18,282 nt of DNA from Desulfotomaculum sp. (GTDB taxonomy: Bacteria > Bacillota > Desulfotomaculia > Desulfotomaculales > Ammonificaceae): NCBI GenBank assembly GCA_012961725.1, contig DTYU01000108.1, positions 1 through 18,282 on the forward strand, given 5' to 3'. The notes under the pieces were generated by a model. It was not told where the DNA came from and did not search any database. It worked only from the letters and a program-made list of their open reading frames with translations. The position numbers were made by a program, and so were the translations under genes. Positions 1-7,866 of the stretch are shown here, piece after piece (positions within the stretch are counted from its first letter, which is position 1; the number at the start of each line of letters is the position of its first letter).

Positions 1-288
1 ATGTTTCAACCGGATAAAGAGCGGTGTTCGTGCTTTCTTGCTGATTTTTAGCATGAATTATTGGGGTTCAGGCCGGATGATTCCTGGGTTTTTGGTGATC
101 AGATATGGTTTCATGTAAAAAAGTTTCCTGGCACAGAAGGAATAAACCGTATTTTGTAGAAATAATCTTGCGTAGCCGGATGCTCATTTAATATTTTTCC
201 TTTAGGAAGGAAAGAAGTATTTTTTATAGAAGTCATTATAATATCTGCTCCTCACAACAGAGATCAGCCACCGGGAAGACGAGTTAAG
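1..288. other. Upstream intergenic region, no recognised gene
   Basis: AT-rich leader in front of the atp operon. The second forward frame is open from base 2 to a TAA at 116-118 and could be the tail of a gene lying to the left, but its peptide resembles nothing I recognise. A 16-codon frame from base 1 to TAG is also unconvincing. A small inverted repeat TTCCT-TT-AGGAA lies at 197-208. The useful content is the candidate promoter at about 237-242. I see no RNA gene here. Confidence 0.5.
213..242 (+). promoter_or_regulatory. Candidate promoter of the atp operon (-10 TATAAT)
   Basis: A perfect -10 hexamer TATAAT lies at 237-242, with an A/T-rich stretch upstream. No good TTGACA-like -35 sits 16-18 bases before it; the bases there read roughly GAAGTA. 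It is about 110 bases upstream of the SD-backed atpZ start at 350, which suits the operon promoter. This rests on a motif match only. Confidence 0.35.
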
Positions 289-588
289 GTGGATATCTTT
301 TTACAGATGTTTGCGATTTTTGTAACAAGTCATACCGGAGGGGGGAACAATGGCCGCAAAAACAGTGGTCTTGCCAGGCCGTTAAAGGCGTTCGCCTTGG
401 CTTCAACGATCGCGGTTCAATTTGCGGTCAGTGTTTTTATCGGGGCCTTGCTGGGGAGTTTTCTTGATAAGAGGCTTGGCACCGATCCGTGGCTGATGTT
501 GGGCGGTCTTCTCATGGGTATAGTCGCCGGGATGGTGGGGGCATACCGCATGGTTTCAAATGTCCTGAATAATAAAGAAAAAAAATAG
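289..588 (+). CDS. atpZ: AtpZ/AtpI-type small membrane protein, first gene of atp operon, apparent frameshift near start
   Basis: Small two-helix membrane protein of the AtpZ family (Pfam ATPase_gene1), which heads many Firmicute atp operons and is linked to ATP synthase assembly or Mg2+ supply. The reading frame is open from a GTG at 289, giving 99 aa, but the first 20 or so residues are not family-like and that GTG has no good SD. A strong SD (GGAGGGGGG, 337-345) instead serves the ATG at 350. That frame reads MAAKTVVLPGR and stops at 383-385, while the family-like sequence (KNSGLARPLKAF, then membrane segments at about residues 34-58 and 66-88) is in the other frame. A -1 shift at the A-tract (357-361), or one missing A, would give MAAKNSGLARPLKAF. 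The true product is therefore probably about 80 aa starting at 350. It could be a sequencing error, a real mutation or slippage. Confidence 0.75.
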   Translation: MDIFLQMFAIFVTSHTGGGNNGRKNSGLARPLKAFALASTIAVQFAVSVFIGALLGSFLDKRLGTDPWLMLGGLLMGIVAGMVGAYRMVSNVLNNKEKK

Positions 589-602
589 GCGGAGAGTCCA
601 AG

Positions 603-1013
603 GTGCGCAACATCGAACTAAACACCTTGTTCAAACAGAGTTTGTACGGATCAGCGCTGGTGCTTGTTGCAGCTTTAGTGCTGACGCTTATTTGCGCGCC
701 GTGGCGGCCGCTGTTGCTGGGTTTTGCCGTCGGGGCGATGCTCGGCATGATGAATGCCTGGCTCCTGGTAAACAGCATTCAGAAGATGGTGGCCTTCGTG
801 CTTCAACAGAGCCGTGAATTCGGCCAGGTACTTTACATATTCGGGATGGCATTGCGCTGGCTGGTATTATTCGCTACCTTTGTTTATGTTTGCTGGCGCG
901 GGTATTGCGATCCCCTCGGCTTGTTAGCCGGTTACTTTGTGCTTCCTCTCTTGGCGGTAGCAAGGGTATTATGCATCTTGCTTTCGCCGAGGGTTGACAG
1001 TAACTACAGTTAG
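603..1013 (+). CDS. atpI: ATP synthase protein I (AtpI), four-helix membrane protein
   Basis: 136-aa hydrophobic protein of the ATP synthase I family (PF03899). Members are not part of the finished enzyme and are thought to help assemble the c-ring. I see four hydrophobic segments at roughly residues 16-33, 36-56, 78-98 and 104-128, with a basic N-terminus; the second contains the Gly-rich run GFAVGAMLGMMNAW typical of the family. It starts at a GTG 14 bases after the atpZ stop, with a purine run (GGCGGAG, 588-594) as the likely SD. It lies between atpZ and atpB, the usual position. The sequence family is poorly conserved, so position in the operon carries much of the call. Confidence 0.85.
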   Translation: MRNIELNTLFKQSLYGSALVLVAALVLTLICAPWRPLLLGFAVGAMLGMMNAWLLVNSIQKMVAFVLQQSREFGQVLYIFGMALRWLVLFATFVYVCWRGYCDPLGLLAGYFVLPLLAVARVLCILLSPRVDSNYS

Positions 1014-1133
1014 TTATTGACTTATGGGGGGTGATGGATAGAAAGGAACGCAGAGGTTGTTGCACTAAATTTAGGTCCTGGAGCCAACAGATTCTAACGA
1101 CGGATATTTTAGGCGAAGGGAGGTGATGGCAGT

Positions 1134-1946
1134 TTGAAGGTGCGCAGGGGTCTTCCGGTGCTTGTGCTGCTTTTGTGTTCAGTCGTCCTTTTTGTCTCGG
1201 GCTGCGGTGAAGAGTTCAGCCTTGACAAAGTGCATCATGACATCAATTTTTTCAACGTACCGCACCACCCGTGGCATATCGGGCCCGGTGAGTTTTGGCA
1301 AGTCAATTCCGCGACACTCATTTACACCTGGCTGGCGATGGCGTTGACGCTGCTCATAGCGTTGGCAGTCGTTCGCGGCGCCAGTGTCGAGCGGCCCACA
1401 AAGCTGCAGTCCATGTTTGAAATGATGATGGAGTTCTTGCGCGGCCTGATCGACGATACCATGGCCAAGAAAAAGGGAGACGACATCTTCCTGACCGTCG
1501 TGACCTTTTTCTTCTTTATTCTGATCTGTAACTTAGTGGGGATCATACCCACCTGTATGGCGCCGACGGCGGATCATCAAACAACGTTCGGCTTTGCGCT
1601 GGTCACCTTTGCCCTCATGTACATCATGGGCATCAAGTACAAGGGCGCAGGGGGACACTTCAAACACTTCCTCCAGCCGTTCCCGTACTTCCTGCCCATC
1701 ACGCTTATTGAGGAGGCGGCGAAACCGGTCACCTTGGCCTTCCGACTCTTCGGCAACATGAAGGGTAAAGAGATCATGATCTTGGCGCTGCTTGGGCTAA
1801 TCACGGGTTGGAGCTACATATGCGGCGGATTCCTTGCCTCCGTGGTATGGTACTGTTTCTGTGTTTTTGTGTCGTTCATCCAGGCTTTCGTTTTTACGAT
1901 GCTGACCATCTCGTATGTTGCAATGACAGTTATGGAGGAGCATTAG
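1134..1946 (+). CDS. atpB: F1Fo ATP synthase subunit a, with N-terminal lipoprotein-like signal
   Basis: Subunit a is the stator channel of Fo that passes ions to and from the c-ring. The essential arginine is Arg204 in the segment KPVTLAFRLFGNMKGKE, matching E. coli aArg210. Membrane helices lie at about residues 60-80 and 117-138 and in the C-terminal half, consistent with the five-helix fold. The TTG start at 1134 is backed by an excellent SD, GGGAGGTGAT (1118-1127). At 270 aa it is longer than many Firmicute homologues because of an unusual N-terminus: basic KVRR, a hydrophobic stretch (7-23), then VSGC with Cys24. This fits a lipobox, so the mature protein might begin at a lipidated Cys24 on the outer face, which agrees with the outside N-terminus of subunit a. 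Processing is inferred. Confidence 0.97.
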   Translation: MKVRRGLPVLVLLLCSVVLFVSGCGEEFSLDKVHHDINFFNVPHHPWHIGPGEFWQVNSATLIYTWLAMALTLLIALAVVRGASVERPTKLQSMFEMMMEFLRGLIDDTMAKKKGDDIFLTVVTFFFFILICNLVGIIPTCMAPTADHQTTFGFALVTFALMYIMGIKYKGAGGHFKHFLQPFPYFLPITLIEEAAKPVTLAFRLFGNMKGKEIMILALLGLITGWSYICGGFLASVVWYCFCVFVSFIQAFVFTMLTISYVAMTVMEEH

Positions 1947-2035
1947 CAGACAGGTGATTGGTTGAGAAAAAAACTAAATAGGTTTTTCGAACTTTACTTA
2001 GATCTAATGTACTTTTTAAGGAGGGAACTTTTTCG

Positions 2036-2266
2036 ATGGAACTTGGTGCTGCTGCTGCTTTAGGAATGGGATTTGCCGGTGGTTTGGGGGCTTTAGGGGC
2101 TGCGATCGGTGACGGCATCGTGACCGCGGCACTCTTACAGGGTGTTGCCCGTCAGCCGGAGGCGCGCGGCCAACTGATGACCCTGATGTTCATTTCGGTA
2201 GGTCTCATCGAGTCTCTGCCGATTATCGCGATCGTTATGGGCTTCATCCTTATGGGGAAGATGTAA
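2036..2266 (+). CDS. atpE: F1Fo ATP synthase subunit c (proteolipid)
   Basis: 76-aa hairpin of two membrane helices that forms the rotating c-ring. Helix 1 is Gly/Ala-rich (about residues 5-33), the polar loop carries the invariant ARQPE (38-42), and helix 2 carries the ion-binding Glu59 in LIESLPII. Ser60 is kept, but the Thr and Tyr ligands that mark Na+-type rings (AESTGIY) are replaced by Leu61 and Ile64, so proton coupling is more likely. Helix 1 has an extra acidic residue, Asp26 (AIGDG), at the position of the Na+-ring Gln32 and of Asn in the thermophilic Bacillus PS3 protein as I recall it. A strong SD (AAGGAGGG, 2018-2025) lies 10 bases before the ATG. Confidence 0.98.
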   Translation: MELGAAAALGMGFAGGLGALGAAIGDGIVTAALLQGVARQPEARGQLMTLMFISVGLIESLPIIAIVMGFILMGKM

Positions 2267-2385
2267 TCGTCACAAATCACCAAAATACAGCAGAAGCCTC
2301 TGGGGGTGAAACTCAAAAAAAGAGTATCTAACCTTCTTCGTCGACGTTGTTGTAGTGGGTCAGTGTTTGGGAAGGAGGCGAGCAA

Positions 2386-2892
2386 GTGGTAACGGAGATA
2401 GAACCCACGAAGTTTAACGCTACGTTGCTGGCCCAGATATTTCACTTTTTGGCTCTCTTAGTCATCTTGCGTTTGGTCGCGTACAAGCCGCTGCTCCGGA
2501 TTCTCGAACAGCGGCAGAATACTGTCGTCAGTAAGTTGGCGCAGGCGGAAGAGGCGCGTGCCGAGGCGGAGAAGATAAAGGCGGAGTTGGAGGCGGAGAT
2601 GCGCCGTACGCGCGAGGAGGCCCAGAGGATTATCGACCGGGCCACGAAGGCCAGCGAGGAACAGGCCCAGGCGATCATGGAAACGGCTAAGGAGGAGGCG
2701 TCCCGCATGAAAGAGGGTGCCTTGGCGGAAATCGAGCGGGAAAGGGACAAGGTCCTGGCTGAACTGAAAGATCAGGTGGCAAACATGGCTGTCTTGGTTG
2801 CTGGCAAGGTTATTCGGGAAGGCTTGACCGCCGATATGCAGGCAAGGCTTATCAAGGACGCCGTTAGCGAGGTGAAGAGTCTGCCATGCTAA
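2386..2892 (+). CDS. atpF: F1Fo ATP synthase subunit b
   Basis: 168-aa peripheral stalk subunit that links subunit a to delta and F1 and resists rotor torque. It has one N-terminal membrane helix (about residues 12-31, LLAQIFHFLALLVILRLVAY), then KPLLRILEQRQ and a long charged alanine/glutamate-rich coiled coil (about 40-140) with the right-handed-type repeat usual for b. The length is typical. It begins at a GTG with SD AAGGAGG (2372-2378) seven bases upstream. Its stop overlaps the atpH start by 7 bases, implying translational coupling. Confidence 0.97.
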   Translation: MVTEIEPTKFNATLLAQIFHFLALLVILRLVAYKPLLRILEQRQNTVVSKLAQAEEARAEAEKIKAELEAEMRRTREEAQRIIDRATKASEEQAQAIMETAKEEASRMKEGALAEIERERDKVLAELKDQVANMAVLVAGKVIREGLTADMQARLIKDAVSEVKSLPC

Positions 2893-3434
2893 AGGGCGCG
2901 GTGGCCGAGCGTTACGCTGGAGCGGTTTTCAGTGTAGCACAAGAAAAGGGCCTTACAGACCAGATCGAAGAGGAACTCAAAGGGATACTGGAGGCTTTGG
3001 ATGCTTCACCGGATTTCCGGCGGGTGTTTTATCATCCTCAGGTTTCCGTCTCTATCAAGAAGGAAATCATGAAGGAGGCTTTTGGTGCAGACGTAAACGA
3101 ATTCACCTTGAATTTTATCAATGTTGTCTTGGATGCCCGGCGGGAGGTCTTTTTCAACGATATCGTAACCGAGTATACTCGGTTGGTTAACGAAACCAAG
3201 AATGTCGCCGAGGTTACGATCACATCGGCGGTAGAGGTGCCGCCCGAGGATAGGGATGACCTGATGGAAGCTCTTTCCAAAGCTACGGGCAAGGATGTCC
3301 GGGTCCAGTACGAACTGAAACCGGAGATATTGGGCGGCCTTGTGATCCGAATCGGCAACCGGGTTATCGATTCAAGCATTGCACGGCAGCTCGAGCGTTT
3401 GCGCGAGCAAATCCGTGAAATTCAAGTTGGATAG
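2886..3434 (+). CDS. atpH: F1Fo ATP synthase subunit delta
   Basis: 182-aa subunit that caps F1 and joins it to the b stalk. The N-terminal helical domain (AVAERYAGAVFSVAQEKGLTD, about residues 5-25, with a further helical bundle to about 105) and the C-terminal conserved stretch (LKPEILGGLVIRIGNRVIDSS, residues 143-163) are characteristic of the OSCP/delta family. The start codon lies inside the last codons of atpF, with a GAGGTGA SD in the atpF coding end (2869-2875). Confidence 0.97.
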   Translation: MLKGAVAERYAGAVFSVAQEKGLTDQIEEELKGILEALDASPDFRRVFYHPQVSVSIKKEIMKEAFGADVNEFTLNFINVVLDARREVFFNDIVTEYTRLVNETKNVAEVTITSAVEVPPEDRDDLMEALSKATGKDVRVQYELKPEILGGLVIRIGNRVIDSSIARQLERLREQIREIQVG

Positions 3435-3449
3435 GGGTGACAGGGAAAA

Positions 3450-4973
3450 ATGAAACTGAGACCTGAAGAGATCGGTTCGATAATCCGCCAGCAGATTGAA
3501 AAGTACGAGGTTCAAGTTGAGGTTACCGAAGTCGGTTCGGTGATCTATATCGGTGATGGTGTTGCGCGGGTTTACGGACTGGACGACTGCATGTACGCTG
3601 AGCTTTTGGAGTTCCCGGGCGGCACGCTCGGCATGGCGCTCAACTTGGAAGAGGATAACATCGGTTGCGTTATTTTGGGCCCATACAAACACATCAAAGA
3701 AGGCGATGTGGTCAAGCGGACCGGGCGTATCGCTTCGGTACCGGTGGGCGACGCGCTGATCGGCCGGGTAATCAACCCGGTAGGGATGCCGCTTGACGGC
3801 AAGGGTCCCGTCAAGGCAGACAAGTTCCGTCCGATCGAAAAGATCGCCCCTGGTGTGATCTACCGGAAACCGGTCGACACGCCGCTTCAGACCGGTATTA
3901 AGGCGGTGGATGGAATGATCCCGATCGGCCGGGGGCAGCGCGAGCTGATCTTGGGGGACCGGCAGACGGGAAAAACGGCGATCGCCGTGGACGCGATCAT
4001 CAACCAGAAAGGGCAGAATTGCATCTGTATCTACGTGGCGGTTGGGCAGAAGTCCTCAACGGTGGCTAACGTGATCGAGAAGTTCAGGGAGCACGGGGCA
4101 ATGGACCACACCATTGTGGTCTCGGCTACTGCCATCGACCCGGCACCGCTGTTGTATATTGCTCCCTTTGCGGGTGCAGCCATTGGCGAGGAGTTTATGG
4201 ACCAGGGGAAGGACGTCCTAATCGTTTACGACGATCTTTCGAAACAGGCGGCAGCCTACCGGGAGCTTGCACTCCTCCTGCGCCGCCCGCCTGGTCGGGA
4301 GGCGTATCCGGGCGATATTTTCAACCTGCACTCCCGGCTGCTTGAGCGGGCGGCGAAGATGCATCCCGACTACGGCGGTGGTTCGCTTACCGCTTTACCA
4401 GTGATCGAAACACAGCAGGGGGACGTCTCAGCGTACATCCCGACGAATGTGATCTCAATCACCGACGGCCAGATCTACCTTGAGCCTGACCTCTTTTACG
4501 CGGGCATTCGTCCGGCGATTAACGTGGGCCTTTCGGTCTCCCGCGTCGGCGGTAAGGCGCAGCGGAAGGCGATGCGTCAAGTAGCCGGACAGTTACGTTT
4601 GGACCTTGCGCAGTACCGGGAGCTTGCTGCCTTCGCCCAGTTCGGGTCCGACTTAGACAAGGCGACACTGGCAAGGCTGAACCGCGGCGAGCGGCTGGTG
4701 GAGCTTCTGAAGCAAGACCAGTACGTACCGATGCCGATGGAGGAGCAAGTTGTTTCCATTTTTACGGGCGTCAGGGGTTACTTGGATGACCTGCCGACAG
4801 ATAAGGTTCGCGATTTCGAGAACGAGTTTTTAAAGTACGTCCGCACTCAGCAGGCAGGTGTTTTAGATGCGATCAGGAAGGACCTTGAGGTAAAGCCGGA
4901 GACGGAAGCGAAACTAAAGAGCGCCATCGAGGAGTTCAAAAAGGGCTTCAAGATGCAGTACGGCTTGGCATAA
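3450..4973 (+). CDS. atpA: F1Fo ATP synthase subunit alpha
   Basis: 507-aa non-catalytic nucleotide-binding subunit of the F1 hexamer. It has an N-terminal beta-barrel (residues about 25-95), a P-loop GDRQTGKT at 169-176 with Lys175 and Thr176, a Walker B strand DVLIVYDD, and the arginine finger Arg365 in SVSRVGG, which reaches into the beta catalytic site. A C-terminal helical domain follows. Length and motif spacing match E. coli and Bacillus alpha closely. It starts at ATG with SD AGGGGTGA (3433-3440), 15 bases after atpH, and its last codon is 15 bases before atpG. Confidence 0.99.
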   Translation: MKLRPEEIGSIIRQQIEKYEVQVEVTEVGSVIYIGDGVARVYGLDDCMYAELLEFPGGTLGMALNLEEDNIGCVILGPYKHIKEGDVVKRTGRIASVPVGDALIGRVINPVGMPLDGKGPVKADKFRPIEKIAPGVIYRKPVDTPLQTGIKAVDGMIPIGRGQRELILGDRQTGKTAIAVDAIINQKGQNCICIYVAVGQKSSTVANVIEKFREHGAMDHTIVVSATAIDPAPLLYIAPFAGAAIGEEFMDQGKDVLIVYDDLSKQAAAYRELALLLRRPPGREAYPGDIFNLHSRLLERAAKMHPDYGGGSLTALPVIETQQGDVSAYIPTNVISITDGQIYLEPDLFYAGIRPAINVGLSVSRVGGKAQRKAMRQVAGQLRLDLAQYRELAAFAQFGSDLDKATLARLNRGERLVELLKQDQYVPMPMEEQVVSIFTGVRGYLDDLPTDKVRDFENEFLKYVRTQQAGVLDAIRKDLEVKPETEAKLKSAIEEFKKGFKMQYGLA

Positions 4974-4988
4974 GCCGGAGGTGACGGA

Positions 4989-5864
4989 ATGCCAGCAATA
5001 CGCGACTATAGACGGCGCATCAAGAGCCTCCAGAGTACACAGCGAATTTGCCAGGCGATGAAGGCCGTGGCCACCGCTAAGATGGCCAAAGCACAAGCAG
5101 CGGTTACGGCGGCGCGTCCTTATGCCCGGCAGATCCACGAGGTGCTGGGGCGTCTTTCCCGGGCTGCCGGAGAAGTCAAGCATCCGCTCTTAATGGTACG
5201 CGAGCCAAAGAAAGTCTGCTACATTGTTATTACAGCCGATCGCGGTTTGTGCGGCGGTTTTAACAGCAACATTCTGCGCACGGCGATGCGTGAGCTTCAG
5301 GCACATCCCGACGCGGGTGTGGTTGCAGTGGGACGCAAGGCCAGGAACTTCTTCCGCTTCCGGAAGATTCCAATGGAGGCGGAGTTTACCGGTCTAGGCG
5401 AAGATATCAGGTTCGCTTACGCCAGGGAGATCGCCAAGCTTCCGGTTGAAAAGTATGCGGCGGGGGAATATGATGCGGTCTATGTAATTTACTCAAAGTT
5501 CATCAACATCCTTGTCCAGCAGCCGACGGTTGTCAAACTCTTGCCGCTTGAACCGCCGGCCGGGGAAGAGGAGGCTGGCAAGGAGGAGAAGAAGCGGGGT
5601 CCGGCAGCGCTTTACATCTTTGAGCCTTCGGCGGAAGCCGTTCTGTGCGAATTGCTGCCGAAATATATTGAAACGGTCATCTTCCATGCCATATTAGAGT
5701 CGAAGGCCGGCGAACACAGCGCCCGGATGACGGCAATGGACGGTGCGACCAAGAACACGGAAGACATGATCGTCCGGACGACCCTGAAGATGAACCGGGT
5801 ACGCCAGGACGGCATCACGAAGGAGCTGCTCGAAATCGTTGGCGGCGCTGCGGCGCTTGAATAA
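4989..5864 (+). CDS. atpG: F1Fo ATP synthase subunit gamma
   Basis: 291-aa central rotor shaft. The N-terminal helix begins PAIRDYRRRIKSLQSTQRI and is followed by MKAVATAKMAKAQ, the classic gamma coiled-coil signature. A middle Rossmann-like domain includes ITADRGLCGGFNSNI. The C-terminal helix contains AMDGATKNTEDMI, the segment that turns inside the alpha/beta ring. SD GGAGGTGA (4977-4984) precedes the ATG. Residues about 190-204 form a short, strongly charged Glu/Lys insert in a loop of the middle domain, a region that varies in the family. It is slightly longer than usual but intact. Confidence 0.98.
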   Translation: MPAIRDYRRRIKSLQSTQRICQAMKAVATAKMAKAQAAVTAARPYARQIHEVLGRLSRAAGEVKHPLLMVREPKKVCYIVITADRGLCGGFNSNILRTAMRELQAHPDAGVVAVGRKARNFFRFRKIPMEAEFTGLGEDIRFAYAREIAKLPVEKYAAGEYDAVYVIYSKFINILVQQPTVVKLLPLEPPAGEEEAGKEEKKRGPAALYIFEPSAEAVLCELLPKYIETVIFHAILESKAGEHSARMTAMDGATKNTEDMIVRTTLKMNRVRQDGITKELLEIVGGAAALE

Positions 5865-5891
5865 CGTCATAAAGGAGGTTTGGACAAAGAC

Positions 5892-7310
5892 ATGAATGTC
5901 GGCGAAGTGGTACAGATAATCGGCGTTGTGGTGGACGTAAAGTTTCCTCCCGGGCAGGTACCGGAGATTTACAACGCCTTGAAGGTGGAGTACGAAGATG
6001 CGTTTACAGGTAAGAAGATTGAGCTTACACTCGAGGTGGAACAGCACCTCGGCAACAACGTGGTGCGGACCGTTGCCATGTCGACCACCGACGGCTTAAA
6101 GCGGGGGACCAAAGTTATAGATACCGGCGCGCCGATCTCGGTCCCCGTAGGTAGACCAACGTTGGGCCGCCTGGTCGACGTTTTAGGAACACCGATCGAT
6201 GGTAAAGGCCCGCTTCAGGCGGAAAAATATTACCCGATTCATCGGCCTGCACCAGCACTCGTTGACCAGTCTACCAAGGTTGAGCAGCTCGAGACGGGGC
6301 TAAAGGTGGTTGATCTGCTGGTCCCCTTCATGAAGGGGGGCAAGATCGCGATGTTCGGGGGCGCCGGCGTTGGTAAGACGGTTATCGTGATGGAGCTTAT
6401 TAACAACATCGCCAAGCAGCACGGCGGTATCTCGGCATTCGCGGGTGTAGGGGAACGGACGCGCGAAGGAAACGACCTATATCTTGAGATGACAGAGGCC
6501 GGGGTTATGCCCAAGACGATGATGGTCTTTGGGCAGATGAACGAACCGCCTGGCTGCCGGCTACGAGTAGGGCTTACCGGTCTTTGCCTTGCCGAGTACT
6601 TCCGCGACGAGGAGGGAGCGGACGTGTTGCTATTTATCGACAACATCTTTCGCTTCTCCCAGGCCGGTTCAGAGGTCTCGGCGCTCCTCGGCCGGATGCC
6701 TTCCGCTGTAGGCTATCAGCCCACACTGGCGACCGAGATGGCCCAACTTCAAGAACGGATTACTTCCACCACGAAAGGATCGATCACCTCGGTACAGGCG
6801 GTTTACGTGCCAGCAGACGACCTGACCGACCCGGCGCCCGCAACTACCTTTGCGCACTTGGACGGCACCGTGGTGTTGTCTCGGCAGATCGCCGAGCTCG
6901 GCATCTACCCGGCGGTGGATCCGCTGGATTCGATATCGCGGATTCTCGACCCGAAGGTGGTGGGGGCGGACCACTACGAGGTTGCCCGCGGTGTACAGAA
7001 GGTTCTCCAGCGGTACAAGGAACTCCAGGATATCATCGCCATCTTAGGCATGGAGGAGCTGTCGGAGGAGGATAAACTGATCGTGGCACGGGCGCGCAAG
7101 CTCCAGCGGTTCCTCTCGCAGCCGTTCCACGTTGCCGAGGCCTTTACCGGCAGACCGGGGGCTTATGTGCCGCTGAAGGAGACTATCCGCGGATTCAGGG
7201 AGATTCTGGACGGGAAGCACGACGACCTGCCGGAAGACGCCTTCTACATGGTCGGCGGCATTGAAGAGGCGGTTGGAAAGGGCCAGAAGCTCCTCGCAGC
7301 GGCCTCTTAG
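5892..7310 (+). CDS. atpD: F1Fo ATP synthase subunit beta (catalytic)
   Basis: Catalytic subunit that makes ATP from ADP and phosphate. Counting from the ATG at 5892 it is 472 aa, with P-loop GGAGVGKT (Lys162, Thr163), catalytic Glu188 in GVGERTREGND, Walker B VLLFIDNIFRF, and the DELSEED-type segment near MEELSEEDKL. An in-frame TTG at 5880 sits only one base after the SD AAAGGAGG (5871-5878), too close for initiation. The ATG at 5892 is 13 bases away and starts the family-like MNVGEVVQIIGVVVDV, so I prefer it. The stretch CRLRVGLTGLCLAE is a little diverged from the usual ARMRVALTGLTMAE, with no catalytic residue lost. Confidence 0.98.
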   Translation: MNVGEVVQIIGVVVDVKFPPGQVPEIYNALKVEYEDAFTGKKIELTLEVEQHLGNNVVRTVAMSTTDGLKRGTKVIDTGAPISVPVGRPTLGRLVDVLGTPIDGKGPLQAEKYYPIHRPAPALVDQSTKVEQLETGLKVVDLLVPFMKGGKIAMFGGAGVGKTVIVMELINNIAKQHGGISAFAGVGERTREGNDLYLEMTEAGVMPKTMMVFGQMNEPPGCRLRVGLTGLCLAEYFRDEEGADVLLFIDNIFRFSQAGSEVSALLGRMPSAVGYQPTLATEMAQLQERITSTTKGSITSVQAVYVPADDLTDPAPATTFAHLDGTVVLSRQIAELGIYPAVDPLDSISRILDPKVVGADHYEVARGVQKVLQRYKELQDIIAILGMEELSEEDKLIVARARKLQRFLSQPFHVAEAFTGRPGAYVPLKETIRGFREILDGKHDDLPEDAFYMVGGIEEAVGKGQKLLAAAS

Positions 7311-7323
7311 GGAGTGAGCGTTA

Positions 7324-7743
7324 GTGGCTGAAAAACTCCAGAAGTTAGTTGTGGTTACGCCGGCACGCATTGCTTATTCCGACGAGGTGCGGATGGTGTG
7401 CGCGCGCGGTGCCGATGGTGATTTGGGTATCCTGCCCGACCATGCGCCGCTTATCACCGCCCTAAAGACCGACGTGGTGCGCGTACAAAAAAACGGCCAA
7501 TGGCGGTACTTAGCCGTCAGTAGTGGTTTCTTGGAAGCCAAGGAAAACCGCGTGATCATCCTCTCTGATGCTGCGGAAGCGGCAGAAGAGATAGACGTGG
7601 AGCGTGCCCGCCGGGCCAAGGAGCGGGCGGAGGAGCGGTTACGTACCCGCACCCCGGAGATAGACATTATCCGCGCCGAGGCGGCCCTCCTGCGGGCGCT
7701 TGCCAGGCTCAAAGCGGTTGAAATGGCGAGAGGGAGGCACTAA
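7324..7743 (+). CDS. atpC: F1Fo ATP synthase subunit epsilon
   Basis: 139-aa rotor subunit that couples the shaft to the c-ring and can inhibit ATP hydrolysis. An N-terminal beta-sandwich holds the conserved GADGDLGILPDHAPLITAL (residues 29-47), followed by a helical hairpin rich in Arg, Glu and Ala (about 85-135), a typical epsilon layout. GTG start with SD GGGAGTGAG at about 7310-7318. Last gene of the operon; an intrinsic terminator begins about 40 bases after its stop. Confidence 0.97.
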   Translation: MAEKLQKLVVVTPARIAYSDEVRMVCARGADGDLGILPDHAPLITALKTDVVRVQKNGQWRYLAVSSGFLEAKENRVIILSDAAEAAEEIDVERARRAKERAEERLRTRTPEIDIIRAEAALLRALARLKAVEMARGRH

Positions 7744-7784
7744 AGCACGGCTGGGCAACGAGAAGGATGCCCGGTAGTTTTTGG

Positions 7785-7814
7785 AAAAGCCAGGCAACTG
7801 ACGCCTGGCTTTTT
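7785..7814 (+). terminator. Intrinsic terminator of the atp operon
   Basis: Perfect inverted repeat with arms GCCAGGC (7789-7795) and GCCTGGC (7803-7809), a seven-base loop, and a run of five T right after. Upstream AAAA pairs with the T-run, so the structure could work in both directions. It lies about 40 bases after the atpC stop, so the whole atp operon ends here. Confidence 0.9.
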
Positions 7815-7826
7815 CATTATCCCAAA

Positions 7827-7847
7827 GATTAGGCTTTAGCCTTAATC
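7827..7847. repeat. Short palindrome between convergent genes
   Basis: GATTAGGCT (7827-7835) and AGCCTTAATC (7838-7847) form a near-perfect inverted repeat with a two-base spacer and one bulged base. It lies between the atp terminator and the fmdB terminator. It has no T-run, so it is not an obvious terminator; it may be a protein site or chance. Confidence 0.4.
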
Positions 7848-7866
7848 CGTTCACCCAAAGTCATAG

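Noticed and set aside
512..778. 88-aa minus-strand frame over atpZ/atpI
   Set aside because: Antisense shadow of two real membrane protein genes, low-complexity Ser/Pro content, no SD, no family.
5562..5600. Charged Glu/Lys insert in gamma as a novel domain
   Set aside because: Only about 15 residues in a loop that varies in length among gamma subunits.
6584..7075. 163-aa plus-strand frame inside atpD
   Set aside because: Out-of-frame Arg/Gly-rich shadow of the conserved beta subunit coding sequence.
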